A DNA stretch of 6,068 nt, taken from NCBI GenBank assembly GCA_964428185.1, contig CAYRXH010000124.1:1-6068 (forward strand), read 5' to 3'. A program made the position numbers and the translations under genes. The first letter of the stretch is position 1; every line of letters begins with the position of its first letter. This document shows positions 5,862 to 6,068 of this stretch, piece after piece. Below the pieces are notes generated by a model. That model did no database searches. It had not been told where the DNA came from and saw only the letters and a program-made list of their open reading frames with translations. The DNA comes from CAYMAZ01 sp964428185. Lineage in GTDB: Bacteria; Bacteroidota; Bacteroidia; Bacteroidales; DTU049.

Positions 5862-6068
5862 TTATTTGGCAGCCCAGTGGTATTCGTATTCTTTCTCATC
5901 AATTGTTGCAGTATACCAGAATTCTTTGCTTGTGAGACGACGAATGGTGCATTCAGTCTCTGTGGTTAGCCCGAGAAGTGAATATGTAATGATGATTGTT
6001 TCTTTTTTATCACCCCACTCCCATGCTTTTGCCAGAATGGTGTTGCCGATGGTTTCTTTAACAGATCC
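5862..6068 (-). CDS. C-terminal part of an unrecognised protein (partial, runs off the window)
   Basis: An open frame enters from the right edge and ends in TAA at 5862-5864, giving the last 68 residues of a protein. I do not recognise a family. It begins GSVKETIGNTILAKAWEWG and continues with alternating polar and hydrophobic stretches such as ETIIITYSLLG and KEFWYTATIDEKEYEYHWAA, which suggest beta strands; it is rich in aromatic and charged residues. No membrane segment is seen. The reading is supported by the frame being open over the full 207 bases, by the strand shared with the following genes, and by the 24-bp gap to the glycosyltransferase start, typical of an operon. Confidence 0.65.
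   Translation of the reverse strand, partial: GSVKETIGNTILAKAWEWGDKKETIIITYSLLGLTTETECTIRRLTSKEFWYTATIDEKEYEYHWAAK

Overview
The window looks like chromosomal DNA from a member of the Bacteroidota, probably an uncultured or environmental Bacteroidales-type lineage. The evidence is: protein sequences that read like Bacteroidota homologues (lipoyl synthase, GcvT with a GYTGxGG motif, GT9 transferase, LOG protein); almost no Shine-Dalgarno sequences before the starts, with A-rich leaders instead; and two exact matches to the Bacteroidota -7 promoter element TAnnTTTG upstream of likely first genes. The DNA is AT-leaning and densely coding. I see no mobile element, CRISPR array, tRNA or rRNA. No stretch over 300 bases lacks a gene.

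Layout. Bases 1-69 are a short leader with a promoter candidate and perhaps the last codons of an upstream gene. Bases 70-1935 (+) hold one long gene that fuses a complete lipoyl synthase (LipA) to a complete UDP-N-acetylenolpyruvoylglucosamine reductase (MurB). It converges across 37 bp on a minus-strand series read from right to left: the C-terminal end of an unrecognised protein (5862 to beyond 6068), a GT9 heptosyltransferase-like enzyme (4803-5837), the glycine-cleavage T protein GcvT (3656-4756), a LOG-family nucleotide phosphoribohydrolase (3024-3632), a P-loop nucleotide-kinase-like protein (2462-3022) and a dCMP deaminase (1973-2458). The gaps in this series are 24, 46, 23, 1 and 3 bp, so most of it is probably one operon. 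A second promoter may lie in front of gcvT.

How the genes fit together. The last three minus-strand genes all act on, or are predicted to act on, nucleoside 5'-monophosphates, and look like a small nucleotide-salvage or clean-up cassette. GcvT and the LipA half of the fusion share a pathway, because LipA makes the lipoyl group carried by GcvH, the partner of GcvT. MurB and the GT9 enzyme are both envelope enzymes (peptidoglycan precursor and LPS core or similar glycan).

Most notable points: the LipA-MurB fusion; the kinase-then-deaminase gene pair, which matches the domain order of single-chain P-loop/deaminase proteins such as AvcD; and an 11-bp perfect inverted repeat at the 3' end of gcvT. 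I see no convincing evidence for a wholly new defence or mobile system; the genes look mainly like housekeeping genes in an unusual arrangement.
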